Assembly: GCF_032118995.1 (NCBI RefSeq)
Contig: NC_092651.1
Span: 10,813,285 to 10,877,284 of the forward strand
Reading direction: 5' to 3'
DNA: 64,000 nucleotides
DNA from: Asterias amurensis
Taxonomy: Eukaryota > Echinodermata > Asteroidea > Forcipulatida > Asteriidae
Below, one piece after another: positions 1-14,200 of the stretch (the first letter of the stretch is position 1; every line of letters begins with the position of its first letter). The notes below the pieces were generated by a model that was given only the letters and a program-made list of their open reading frames with translations, was not told the DNA's origin and made no database searches. A program made the translations under genes and the position numbers.

Positions 1-981
1 ACTTCTCCATTCCAAGCATTACAATTTGATTAAATTGAGCACATTGCAATTGCAAGTAGTTTGATCTTCATCAACAAACCTTTGGGTGACATTAAACTGC
101 TTAACCTGGCATATGCTCACAAAATTGAAAATTGTGGAAGATATGAGGATATAAATGCCCATAAAAAGTTCAATGTTATCTAAAATATACAAAGTACAAA
201 CTTTTCCTCTATATAAAAACAATTTTTGTTTGTAGGCCAAATTTTACCGAGCTGAAAACTTCATTCAACTAAATTTGTAAAGGATATTTCTGCAAATTTT
301 AGTTTAATAATAATAATAATAATAATATTAGGCCCTTATTAGCGGCACCTTTTACTACTTATCAATCACTTGGTCTCAAACATAAATCCCTTGCGGTATG
401 CAAGCCAAATGAGCGCAGTTTGCTTAGCATTTACATCAACAACTATTTTCTCCAGGGTACCCATTTTCTCCAGGGTGAATTGAGTCAATTACAGTTAAGT
501 CTTTTGCCCATGACCGGGATTCGAACCCAAACTCTATAGATGATGCGACCTCTGACGTCACCAGAAAACCATAACATACCCCAGGCTAAACCTTTGTGTT
601 TTGGCAGCCAGCTAGAAAGTGTATGCAATCTTACCATGACTACGCGTCCTTTTGCCCGGCGAAACATGACACATACAATGGTTTGCCAACAAAGGGCGGT
701 TTGAATGTAAACATAGGTCACATCGTCAATAGACTCTGCCAATCACAACTTGTGTCCAATGTACTGCCTGTTCTAATTTGACATACCAAGAGTGAATATT
801 AGGCATGCAGTTTTTTTTCTTTAAAGGAAAAGGTCACTAATGCATTTTCTATCATTTATAAAGGGCACCTCAATTAGGTAATATTACTGTATAGCTTATT
901 TGTGTGTCTACGTAGCTGTACAAAATTCAACTCGGCATACTAAACAGAAACAAAAGAAAACTTTGCTGAAAACTAGTGTCT
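1..981. other. Intergenic, repeats only
   Basis: Holds a TAA microsatellite (305-328), a short direct duplication of CTCCAGGGTACCCATTTT type near 451-475, and at about 480-545 a reverse-orientation tRNA-like block (box-B-like GGGTTCGAATCCC on the minus strand) that looks like a SINE head. No exon was recognised. Confidence 0.4.
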
Positions 982-2288
982 AAAAATCACTTCGTTTATT
1001 TAATGGCACATTACTCGCAGTACACACAATTTATATACTACCTTTCACCTTTGATTGTCCACATCAACTATGCATCATTTAAATGTAAGAAACTAAGACT
1101 TGGCCCCAAACAATGTCAGTACATGTATTAGTAATCAACCCCACGGCAAACTCATGGTACGTCAAATCAATGATTTGTGCAATAGAAAATCTATTATTTA
1201 CAATTACGAAGGATTTTTGTTGTTGCTATTTACATGTTTGTGTTTTATTATTGGCAAAACAAAACTAAAAATAACTTATGACCACCACCATGAACAAACC
1301 ATTGTTTTAATTGACCACTTTTACCAATTAAAACAATTTAGTACATTTGCCTCGAATCACCTCTTAAACCAATGGTCAGTTCATTCGATTTTGCAGAATA
1401 AATGCATTTTAAAGTAAATAACCTAGATTTTTCTGTCATACTAAAACCTGAATTAATGTAAAAGCTGCTCTGAATAAACTGAACTGAAAATCATACAGAG
1501 GAAACAATTCAAAATGACAAACTTTAAACCCAAAAGCTTGCTTTCAAAGTCTGCACAACTGTGCAGTGGTGCATACCGAATGTGGCGTGTGCGCAATTTT
1601 CAACATCACCATATATCTTTACATACAAGTTGAAAGTCAAAACAGCAGACTGACATTCAGTAGCCGCGTGTGCAACACCAGTGCAAAGGGTTCATACCAG
1701 TCCTTCAAAGCAAAGCTTTTTAAGAGTAGTTTGTATTCAACATATCTGTTGTTTTTAAAGTAAAAAATATGTACAATCACTGGAAAAATAATTGAGATTG
1801 AATTTATAAATTAGTTGGTCCCCTTTCCTTTCTCTAATGTTCCATTTGCATAGATCCCACTACCACAATATGTACAAGTCGATAGACAATGCTGTCAAAT
1901 CTAGCTTAAAAAGAACCTATTTACAGGAGGGGGGGGGGGGGAGGTCGAACAAAGAATTTTAACCAATCAAATATCCAATGGTATTACACTTGATTTGGTA
2001 TAAACTCATGTAAAAATGCAATCACAAACTTCACGAAACAACAAAACAATGTTTTTACAATCAGGATGAAATTATGAACACACTAAACTCTTATAATTTG
2101 TGATGCAACATGGCAAAAACAGCCACTTCTCGAAATAGTGCAATCCTATTCAAAGTTTGAGCATGGAGCGTCACAAAGTGTGTAAACCGTTATCCAAAAG
2201 CTTGGAAATGTTTTCTATGCTAAGCAGATACTTGAACCTAATAAAACCTTGTAATAAACTGATGAGCAGGATGGACCCGTGTGGACGA
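982..2288 (-). other. NUMA1: Probable NUMA1 3' untranslated region
   Basis: AT-rich sequence follows the TAG stop on the minus strand with no further splice donor needed. Several AATAAA-like signals occur on this strand, one near 994-1004, so the 3' end may lie there. No protein of note is encoded. A G12-type homopolymer run lies at about 1928-1941. The exact end cannot be set from sequence alone. Confidence 0.3.
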
Positions 2289-5200
2289 CTACTTGGCAAG
2301 CCACTTAGCAATAGATCTCTGTAAAAAAAAAGGAAAAACAACAATAAGTATCAAGTTTATATTGATGATGGAGAAAAAAATAGCAGATATTTGTTAAAAG
2401 GGAAGAGAAAATTGGTGAGGACATAAAAAGACATAAGTTTTGAACCCTTTAGAGACCATTCATTTGTGTATGAATCATCTCCTGAAATGATTCAAATTGC
2501 TGATTTTTTTAAACTCAATGTTTTCTTTGCTTTCGCAAAATGTCTTGAAAGCAAACCAGGCAAAACAGTTTTATTGTCCTAGTGTGGAAGAATGAAAAGT
2601 TCTTGTCTTATCTTATCCTATCCCTACATGGAAAGCGTCAATTCATGGTTGTGATTGGAAGGTCTGCTCTTGCAGCTTTTGTCGGTCGCTGAGGGAATTT
2701 TGCCACAAGTTGCTTGCAGCTGCTGTGGTCTGCAATTTTATGTCCACTTGATTGAGTTTTGTCAAGTTTATCAACTCTACAATAACAACAACTTTTGAAA
2801 GCTTCATTTTAGGTCAGAAAAAAATTAATTAAACCTTCTGCGACATGACACAAATATTTTTCATTTGAATTGGGCTCATGAGAATTGGACACGTACCCTT
2901 CTGGATGATTTCTTGCTGGGTGTTATTCCCGGTGCAGCTGCCTGTACTTTAGGGCTGTTGGTTGCCTTCTTTGATAGAGACATTCTGGAGGCGCGGCGTC
3001 TGGCTTGGGGTTTGGGGGAGAAGCCAACACTGAAGGCGATGCTCTCTCGACGTGGGTCGTTCTGCTGTGTGAGCAAAATATCATTAACCTTAGTACTTGG
3101 AGGTTTTACTTTAAATTGTCAATCAGCATCGCCGACACTGATTAATGGTATTATGCCAAAGCTTTGAACTTTGGTAAGAAATTTGGTAAGAATCACAACT
3201 TGGCCTCATCACATCAAGCATAGTGAGGTTGGCTGCGCAGTGTATACAATCCATCAAAACCAGGCACTGGAATTTTGAGAATTAATAAAGTTTACTTCTA
3301 CTTTTACTTCGATTGATATTGTTCTCTTAAGGTGTGGGCTCTGCTTACCGCCGAATTCTGCTCTTACGATCGCGATTCTCCGCTTACGTGCAAGCGCCGA
3401 ATTTCTGCGCTAGCCTAAGCGTAGAATGCCTAGTAACGTGAAGTACGCACGTGCAGAAGCCCAAATTCGTCGCTAACCCTTGAAATACGCTTGCCGTAAG
3501 CACAGAATTCCCTTCTTCCGTAAGCGCCGATTCTGTGCTTACGGTAAGCAGAGCCATGAAATTGGGCCCAGCTCTATGCCAAGTTTATTAATCAACATTT
3601 GTACCTTTTCTGCCTTGGTGCTCGGCTCAACTGCCCCATGCCTCTTGTTGGACTTTGTGCTGGCTCGCAGTACGCCAGCTCGGTCTATTCTACTGTTACT
3701 GCCGCTTGTTGTTGTTCTGCTGCTGTTACTTGCTGTGCTGTGGGTGCTTGCTTTGCTGCGGATGCTTGTGTTGCTGCTGATGCTACTGCTGCTGATATTC
3801 TTGGTTAATCCTCTGCTGTTTTCCTGTGGCTAAAAAATAAAAATAATTTTTTTTTGTTATAGGACAGCACTGTTTTTTAAAATAAAATGGGGCAACAGCC
3901 ACAACAATGCAAACTTAATGTAATTTTGGCTGGTAACCTGTTTCTGGTATGCAATATTATTCTGTGCTTAGCATATTTTGTGTGCTTACAGGCTTTATGA
4001 AATTGGGCCCTGGGGTTGGTTTCACAAAGAGTTAACACTAGTCTTATCTCGAGTTTGCTCGAGTGACTCGTCCTAACTTAGGAATAGCCTCAAGTTTTTA
4101 ATATCTCCTAGGACTAGTCCTAACTCTTTGTGAAATCGACCACTGGGGGCTTAAAAAAAACGAAGAAGCGCTCTGATCAATATATAGGTCTATGGCCTTA
4201 CCTTGCTTTGGAGGCTGGAGCTTGAGGATAATCCAGCAGCTGTGGACTTCATATTCTGCAAGGAGACTGATCTCTTGGCCGTGTTGTTCATATCAGGTGG
4301 GGGAGGAGGTGGCATGGCGTGGTAAGAGTTTGATGTTTTCATCTACATAGATTATAACAAAGAGGTTTACAGAAATTACTTTTACTGAGAAACAGTCTGT
4401 TTTCCCATAGAGTAACAAAGAAGTTTACAGAAATTACTTTTACTGAGAAACAGTCTGTAACAAAGAAGTTTACTGAAACTAATTTTGCTGAGAATCAGTC
4501 TGCTCCCAAATCGAAGAAAACACAAAAAGCAACTTGGTCATAATAAGGGCAGTCTTCAACAAAATCTGAAGGCCCATTGATAAACATGGAGGATCTGTGA
4601 CAAAGCCCATAAAGAAGAAAAATCTTGACAAACCACAAGCTTGATCAAATCAAGTACAAACTAAGCAAAAGCACAAGCAAACGGACAAAGCTAAAAAATG
4701 TGTCACAATTTCAAACCTTTGATGGCCCACCCCCTGGTGGAAGCTCCAGATCTCCACTCTTTCTTTTGCGCATTGAGCGCGTCATCATCTCTCCAACAGA
4801 CCCTTCCATAGTTTCTCCCAGCTTCAGACTATCGTCTGAGATTTCTTGCGGGGGTCTGGTCTGGGTCTCCACAGGGTAAGACGTCTGCAAGTGGGGGAGA
4901 CAGAGGGTGTTCCTGCGCTGCAGCTCCGACAGACGGTTCCAGTCAAAGACGTCAGGCTCCTCCTCGCAGTTGTTTACAATGAAGAAACGGCCACGGCCTA
5001 CATGCAAAAGCAGTGGGAGATGTAGTGTCGTTTTAGGCAAGTTAAGAGAGTTTTGTTGTAACACCATTTTGACTATATTCACATGGTGTTACTAAAAATT
5101 TTTTTAGTTATACTTCCACCATGCAATCATTAAAACACACCATTTTCCCCAAAAACTTACGCTACTTCAAAAGAGATATTCAAATGGTATTACAGCAAAC

Positions 5201-8200
5201 TCTCTTAGTTATACTTTCTTGTTTTATACTATCAACAGCTCGCCATTGCTTGTTACCAAATAACTTTTTATGCTAACAATTATTCTTCAGTTAATACCAA
5301 TAATGTTTGATGCCTTTAAATACTTATCCAATACAAAATATTGCTGGGAAGAAATTCGCTTAACGCTTATGAAAATCCTGTATCTGAAATTGTAGAGAAG
5401 AAATATAAATACTAGTCTTACCCGTTGTCTTGCGGCTGACAAGGGATTGCCTCATGGAAGCCCTAATCTTCCTGGTCTTGCTCTGACTGCAACTAAGCTC
5501 ATCAATGGTCTCCGACACCTGATCAGGGAGGTTATCCCCACGGTCAGTGCTGGCCCGAGACACAGACAGCGGTCCGAGGCGGCTCAAGTTGAGACTATCG
5601 GACAGGTTACTGTGAGAAGACAGGTGTAGCTGATTGGAGGTGATGGAGTGGCGACTGGTGGACAGGTGCGTTGTGGTCGTTTGGCTTGTGGTTAGCGACT
5701 CGTTAACTGGTGTGTGCTGACGGCTGTGTATCTCAATTGTATACTTGCCTGTATGTAGAAGGGAAGGAAGATTACCAGCGTTGTAGAAAGAGCAATTTAC
5801 AAAGGTTCCAAAGTTTTGTAGATGGTCTGCAAGGAGTTGTTTTTAAAGAGATAAAAGGTTTGTACAGCGCTGGCTGCGCGCGGTTTCCACCGTTGGAACA
5901 ATGGAATAAAACACATTACAACTACATCATAATGCTGTTTCCAGTCTTGATTTTTGAGCCTATTACATAGAGGCTATCAAATTATGAAAACAAATTATAC
6001 TAATGCATTTGAAGATTACCAATGTTTAAAATAATTACCTAACAATTCAAATGAATCAAGCATGACGACAAAGATAGATGTCAAGTACAATTTTATATTT
6101 CTTTCTAGTATCTAACTCACATCTGGCACTGTCTGTGGATCGGATGCTGTCTCCTGAAGCATTGGACGCAATACTAGCCCTAGAGCCTGTGTCGAGCTCG
6201 GCCAGGTTAAGCTCACCATCATCCAGGCTGTCTAGGCTGTGCATGCTGACATCAACAGGTAAGGGATCAAGGGCTGGGGGTAGACCATACCTTGAAGATG
6301 ACTGCTGCTGGTCCAGGAGATGCTTTGTGTGGTCAAGCTATAGTTAGGAGCATCATGGATAGAGTATTAAACAATATAGGGGGGCCTACCATTACAGGAT
6401 GGAAATACTCGTGAAAGTGTGACATACTATTTTGGCTTTAAGGCATTGGAAGCTTTTGGCAACGACTCAAAACAAATATTAGCAAATATTATACAAGCAA
6501 TAGAGAGTTATAAGAGTAACTATAAATATAAATATTATCTGTAAACTTGCGGGTACAACCATGAGTAAAATAAAATCTCTTCTGAAGGAGTGGTGGCTCT
6601 GAAAAGAGCCGGTTTGGTCTTGACGTTTCTAACAGTATACTCTGCTCGTCTTCAGAGTATACTGTTCAATTACCAAAGGTGTCCAGTGCCTTTAACCCTT
6701 TAGCACGCACGCAACATTAAACATAATGTCACACGCTCCTTAGTGCACCAGGAAAATTCAATCGATTTCCAGCCCTATCCAAAAAAACGTTGGATAACTG
6801 TCGGTGTGATTATTTTCTTGTGTTACAAGTTTAGTTTATTTTGTAGAGGATGAAATTATCTTTTGGATGATTGTCACAGTTGCTTTGTTTGTCTCACAAA
6901 ATCCAAGCTTTCAGGTTGGAAACATAAGAGAGAGCAACAAAAAATTGAAAACATTGTTTGCGCATCCAATGAAGGTTTGTTTACGTGGAAAGTTGTGCAC
7001 ACAAGTTTTCTCAACTTTACTGTCGTCCGACAGGAAAACAAAGCTGCGAAAAGTGGTTGAAAATAATCACAACATACCTTGAGAAATGAAAATGAATGCC
7101 TCTATTATCAACAGATACCTTCTGTACCAAAAATCTTTTGTAAAATCCTTTCAAATCGCGGTATTCCGTGTGTAAAAACACCAGAAAGTTTGACGCGAAA
7201 CAAGCGAAGACTGCCATTACTGTGTACATGCGCGCGTAGTACGTGGTACATCCCCTATACGATCCGGCTACACAGAGAAAACGTACAGCTCCACACAGAG
7301 AAAAAGCGCCCACTCATCTACATGCGTTGTTTGATTGTGAAATGACTTTCGACCTTTGAACCTTACGTCATTTTTTCTTATGTGGACCATGTGCTATTTT
7401 TAGACTGTTGTCATCTTGAGATAGCGCTCTATCTACGGCTGTTTGCTGCATTATAATCGCATGTGTATAACTCAAATTACACCATGTCAAACTGCACGGG
7501 CGCGTGCGGGCGATATGCGTGGTCATACGCAGGGCGCCTCCGGGCGTTATGCGGGCTAAAGGGTTAAGCAGTTCTACAAAACTGGGCTGAAGGCCCAATT
7601 TTAAGAGCTGTTCAAAAAGTCTAACTTTACAATTTTCTTATGAGCAACAATGAAGCAGGATACCCTGAGTCACAGAATGGTACATGCGACATGGTACTTG
7701 GCTTGTAACCTTGTCCTGGTCAGCATAATTTTGTTGTGCTTATAAGCAGCTCTATGAAAATGGGCCCCTGTTGCCTTGTGACAATTTTCTTGACAATTTT
7801 AAGCCATAAGCCTTTTTGAGATATGGCGGACACAATGTTACAACACTGTAAAGTTGTGGTAAATTTGTGCGTATTGACCATAGAAATAGAACGTATGTTA
7901 TTCAGTGAAGTGCGCATTTTAGGCGACGCGGCGTTTACATGTAAACCTAATGACCACCAACATGGTGAGCGTGGCATCAGTCGCGGCGTGTGATGTGCGC
8001 GTATCACGTCCGCCATACCTCAAACAGGCTTATGGCACTGATGCAACCAAAATGAAATGTAAATGATAACAATGGGCATGCCTACCTCTTCCTGCAGAAT
8101 GTCTATCTCTTTGCTGTGACTGTCCTTCTCAAAACGAATCTTGGCCTGAAGGAGTTCACATTCCTCCTTCTTTTCTTCCAAAAGGAGAGAGACCTCTTCT

Positions 8201-11200
8201 CTATGAACACTGAAAAATCAAACCAAAGCGAATTACTTTTCTGACTCAGCCTATCCACAGCTAAACAGCCTTAAGCCCAGTTCTTATTCCTTCAATTGCG
8301 ATAGCTATACAAATTTTGACGTCACAAATTCCCAACAAATAATTTGCATCAGTTGAAATGTGTCCAACTCCTTCACTGCAAAACATTCGCTGTGAAAACA
8401 GCCATGTGACGTCAAACTTTGTATCGCATTCGCATTCATAGGAAGTATGAACCAGGCTTTACTCCAAAAATGACTTTTTGAAAAAAGTCAGTATAGAGAT
8501 AAGGTGTTTTTCCCACCCCAAATAGACGAAAGTGTAAAATGTAAGAAAGTGTAAATGCTTTTCAATGGGGACGCTATAGGGGATCAAGTTGTTTTGGTGC
8601 TATCTTGCCCTGCCATAAATATTCACCTCTGTGGACGATTTGACTGGAGATCCTATGTGGATTGGGTTTCCAGCCCTGTCTTAAGCTTGACACTGTTTGT
8701 TTGTTTGTTTGTTGGTTGCTTAGTGTATTGTGGTACAAGTCATGCTTCATGAATACAGTATATATGGTACAATATGCTTAGCAATGGGCTACTGTTTCAA
8801 GGGAACAATCATTGCATGGGGTGGTGATTCATTAGTTAGGTTGGGTCATGATTGGAATGTAGATGAGGTAATGTCTACACTTGGGTCAGTGTGCAGAGTA
8901 AGGATACTACAGCAAGTTGGTCTCACCGTTGTTGGATCTCCATCTGCGTTTGGATCTGTTCCAAGAGGGCCTCCTTTGAGGTGACTGTCTCTTCAAACCT
9001 CATCGTCTGACTCTGCAGCTGCTCTTTCTGCCTATCGATCTCATCTAAAATATAATAATCAAAATAAATGCTGTTAGAAATCGGTCAAAAAGGAAAAAGT
9101 TAGAATTTGAAAAAAGGAGCTTCTTTCTGTAATAGTTTAGGTTTGAACTACACATAGGTGTGTAATTACGAGAAAATTAACAACTGACTTGCACATTTAT
9201 GGTCACTGTTGTTTTGCCAGTAAAAAAAAACCCCAAACAAACACCCCCACCCAAGAAAAAATACATAAACATAAATGCTGCTTGAAAATGGTCAACGCAC
9301 AGTTTACTTTTGTGTTGTTCTATACAAAAGAAAGTTGGAATTTGAAAGACAAAAACAACTTCGCTTTCTGTAATTATTATTTTAGATTTTTACTTACAAG
9401 AAAATGGAAAACTGACTTGCACACTCATGTCCACTGTTGTACATTTGTCGGTAAAAAAACAGAAACCCAACCAAACACCCCAAAAAACCACCCCAAAAAA
9501 CACAAATAATAACCCTCTCCTACCTTAAACAAACACACCCGAAACAAACTTGGCAACTAGCTTAAGATGTTAAATTCACAAAATAGTCTGCAGTAGTTTT
9601 TATTTACACTTTCTCACCTTGCAACATCTGCTGCCTGTCTTTAGCTTTCATCTTAGTCTCTGCCCATTTCTCCTTATCAGCACAACGCTCATTCTCAAGT
9701 GACATCTTGAAGACATTAATAAGTTTCTCCTGCTCTTTTGCAGATTGGCGAGCAGATGCAACTTCTTCTGTGAGGCGGCCTTCTTCGGTCTTTAGCTCTT
9801 CATTCCTCTGAAGTAACTCCTTGATCATCCCCTTGAAGCGCTGGATCTGGGCATTGGCTGAGGTGGCCTCTTCCTCAAGAGCTGTCTTTGCTGCCTGGAT
9901 GCTGGCAAGAGCCGCAAGTTGCTTAGAACCCCCAGTACGAGCATCAAGGATTGCATTTTCTAGAACCTTCTTTTCTTCAGTTAGAGCACTAATGATCTTT
10001 TCTTGCTTCTCTGCTCTCTCCTGAGCAGATGAAACTTCTTCCGTGAGGCTCCCTTTCTCGGTCTTCAAGTCTTCATTCCTCTTCTCTAGCTCCTGAATTA
10101 TTTCCTTGAAATTCTGGCTCTGTGCATTGGTCACCTTAACCTCTTCTTCTAGAGCTGTTTTTGCTGCAATAAGAATGGTGTTAGCCTCAGATTGTTGATT
10201 AGCTGCAATTTGAATACATGAGACCTCATCTTGTTGATGCTTCTTGTTCTCACTAAGCATACTAATAACTTCTTCTTGCTGTTTTGTCATAGCATGAGCA
10301 GACACAACCTCCTCTGAAAGTTGCTCTTGCTGTGTCTTCAAGTTCTCGTTACTGTTCTCTAGCTGCTGGATTATCTCCTTGAAATTCTGGCTCTGTGCAT
10401 GGGTCATCTTAACCTCCTCTTCTAATGTTGTTTTTGCTGCATTAAGGATGGTGTAAGCCTCGGACTGCTGATTAGCCTGAGCATGAAGGCATGAGACCTC
10501 ATCTTCAATTTGCTTCTTGTTCTCATTCAGAATTTTAATAACTTCTTCCTGCTGTTTTGTCAGAACATGAGCAGATGCAACCTCCTCTGAAAGACACTCC
10601 TGCTGTGTCTTGAAATCCTCGTTTCTGTGCTGCAGTTCCATAATCATCTCCGTACTTCTTTGGATCTGAGAATTATTTGACGTGGCTTCCTCTTCAAATG
10701 CTGCCTTTGCTGTTTGGAGAGCAGTGATGATCTCTGAATGCTTAACAGCCTCAAGGTGGGCGCTGGAGACTTCATCTTCAAGACCCTTCTTAGCTGTAGT
10801 GAGCGCATTTATGATTTCTTCCTGCTGCTTGATGAAAACACGAGCAGATGAAATTTCTTCAGTTAAGGGGCCTTCTTCTGCCGTTAAATCCTCATTCTTC
10901 TGCTGCAGGTCTTTGATGATTCCTTCCAACTTCTTGATCTGTGCATTGGCTGACAGGGTCTCTTCTTCCAGTGCTGTCTTTGCTGCTGAGAGGCTCAGTA
11001 GAGTAACAGCTTGCTGCTCAGCCTCAGTTTGAGCATTGGAGATCCCAGTACGGGCATCAAGGATTGCATTCTCAAGAGCCTTCTTTTCTTCATTTAGAGC
11101 AGTGATGATCTTTTCTTGGTTCTCCGTTCGCTCCTGAGCAGAAGAAACTTCCTCCGTGAGGCATCCTCTCTCGGTCTTCAAGTCTTCATTCCTCTTTTCT

Positions 11201-14200
11201 AGCTCCTGGATTATTTCCTTGAAATTCTGACTCTGTGCATGGATCACCTTAACCTCCTCTTCTAGTGCTGTTTTTGCTGCATTAAGAATGGCAATAGCCT
11301 CGGACTGCTGATTAGCTTCAATTCGAATCCGTGAGACCTCATCTTCTTGATGTGTATTTTTCTCATTCAGAATTCTAATAAATTCTTCCTGCTGTTTTGT
11401 CAGAACATGAGCAGATGCAACCTCCTCTGAAAGACGCTCCTGCTGTGTCTTCAAACCCTCATTTCTGTGCTGCAGCTCCACAATCATCTCCGTACTTCTT
11501 TGGATCTGAGAATTATTTGACGTGGCTTCCTCTTCAAATGCTACCTTTGCTGTTTGGAGAGCAGTGATGATCTCTGAATGCTTTTTGGCCTCAGAGTGAG
11601 CGCTGGAGACTTCATCCTCAAGACCCTTCTTAGCTGAAGTAAGCGCATTAATGATTTCTTCCTGCTGCTTGATGAAAACACGAGCAGATGAAATTTCTTC
11701 AGTTAAGGGGCCTTCTTCTGCCGTTAAATCATCATTCTTCTGCTGCAGGTCTTTGATTAATCCTTCCAACTTCTTGATCTGTGCATTGGCCGACTGGGTC
11801 TCGTCTTCCAAAGCCGACTTTGCTGCTGAGAGGCTCAGTAGAGTAACAGCTTGCTGCTCAGCCTCAGTTTGAGCATTGGAGACTTCGTCTTGTAGATGCC
11901 TCTTTTCCTCATTCAGACTACTCAGAGCTTCTTTCTGTTGATTGGCGAGTAGATGAGCAGACTCAATCTCTTCCGAGAGACGCCTCTCTTCCATCTTCAA
12001 GTCGTTGTTTCTCTGCTCAACTTCCTGTATCACCTCCTCATACCTCGCTATCTTCTCATAGGATGACGTCACCTCACCCTCAAGTTCCGCCTTTGATGCC
12101 TGGAGAGATGTAATAAACTCAGCTTGCTGTTTGGCGTAAGCCTGGGCATTCATCGCTTCCTCTTCTAGACACCGCTTTCTCTCATTTAGACCACCATTGA
12201 TCTCTTCTTGATGCTTCATGAGGACACAGGCCGATGCAACCTCTTCTTTAAGACGCTCTTCCTCCCCTACCAAGATCTTGTTACTCTCTTGCATTTCCTC
12301 AATAATTTCTTTGAACTTTTCAAGCTGTGTATTGGCCGACTTGAGCTCTTCCTCTTTGTCACTCATTGCCTCCTGCAGGATAGTAAAATCTTCAGATTGT
12401 TGACTTATCTCTGCACGAGCGCTGCTGATATCTTGAGTGAGGAGGTTTTTGACCTCCAATAGACCTTTAATTTGTTGGGCGTGCTTCTGTAATTTCTCCT
12501 CAATGCTGATGTTTTTATCTGTTTGTAGTTGGAGATCCTTTTGAAGGGAGTTGACCTTACACAAAGCGGATGTTTCCAATTCTTCAAAGCGCTACAAGCA
12601 GTGCAAAGAAATAAATAAACATTTTACAACTGCTATATTTGTTTAATTGCAGATCTAAAGAAAACATAAATGGTGGCTGTATAACTAAGACGCCTGATGT
12701 TGTGTTCACATGTCAATGTTTTCCATGCTTTAATTTGGGTGATTTGTATTTTAGTGAGTAGACCGAGATTCCAGCCTTGGTTGAGCCCAAGTGACAGCCA
12801 TGTCTCAGGGCCAAGGTTTTGCTATTCATGGTGTATGAATATCAGGCAATGATATTTGGTGGTTGGAAAATAGTAGCAATATTTGATCCAGTACAAAACT
12901 ACATGTACACATGGTGAAGGCTTTAATACATAGCTGCCAACATTTGAATATTTCAATAAGTAATAAAACATTGTGGAATAATTTCAAGGCCTTTGACATG
13001 CACACATTTTGTATAAAATGTCAATGTTTTTCTTAATCATAGGGAGTCCTCCCCAAGTGAGGAGATTCTGAAAAAAAATGAAAAGTACTGATTTGTTGTT
13101 GTCGCGTGAAATGAACACATGTAAACTATTACCCTGAACTTTTTTTTGGGTCAAACAAATTTTGGTTCGCCTTTAAGTTTTTTTTTTACACAAGGCCACA
13201 TAATAAAAAAAATAAAGACGAAACGAAAAAAAAAATCACAAAATAAAATTCATGTCAGGAAGGAAGGAAAATGTAAGATCCCTGGCAGTAGCTTGTTAAA
13301 ATGGAATAATTGACTGTACCTCTCTAGCATTTTGTCTCTCAGTGGTCAGCCTTTCTTCATCTGTAAATAATTTGTAATTAAAGATTTTAGGAGAGAATAT
13401 GAAGATGGATATTTCTGAACCAAATTGAAGAGGGGCTACTGGTCACTAAGCCCAAAGATGTGATCACAGTGAAAAAGGGGGGGGGGGTAAACATTAACAA
13501 GACTTAAATGCATTTATGAAGCCCTTTAACACTGTTTCAAAGTGCTGTACAGCCAAGAAAAGCATTAAAATGCAGGATAAAAAACAGACAGATGGTGAGA
13601 TCATATAGGCCTAACATGCTACAATCTTATGTATAACTCAAGTATATGTCTACAGTTGTGTTAGCAATTAAGGTGTAGCAATGGTGTATTCAACCTGAGC
13701 AGAGTCCAAGGCCAATTAAATTGACTTAATGGACACAACTGGGACTCAAACACAAACACTGCTGATTAGAAACTCCAGAGCTTGTGTTTGATGTTCTTAT
13801 CCGCTCAGCCACAACATGGCAAGTTTGATAATTAATATTAAAAAAAAAAGGTTTCTTACATTCAACTTGAACTCTTTCGAATGTCTCTTTCATCACCCTC
13901 ATCTAAAAAAAAAAAAAAAAAAAACAAACGTTCAAAATGAATGGAATCGAATATATCGTAAGGTTTGTGGTAATACAATGTAATTATCATCTCTAATGAG
14001 TTGGAGTGGTTCTGAAAAGACCTGTAGGTTTCAACTCAACGTTTCGATTAGTATGCTCTGATCGTCTTCAGGAGAAAGCAGGACTCTGATACTGCATGCT
14101 GCTTAAGAATCGATTATGCTTTTGAACGATAACTTTCTTTGCCAGGTTTCAAAATCAAACCAAATATATACTCACATTCTCCACAGCTGCCTGAAGTTGA

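Noticed and set aside
3480-3833. Leucine/valine-rich 117-codon plus-strand frame resembling membrane segments
   Set aside because: It is the complement of the Ser/Asn-rich NUMA1 exon 20 plus a MITE.
9821-12462. Plus-strand frames opposite the NUMA1 rod exon
   Set aside because: Shadows of the repeated coiled-coil codons; no introns or family match.
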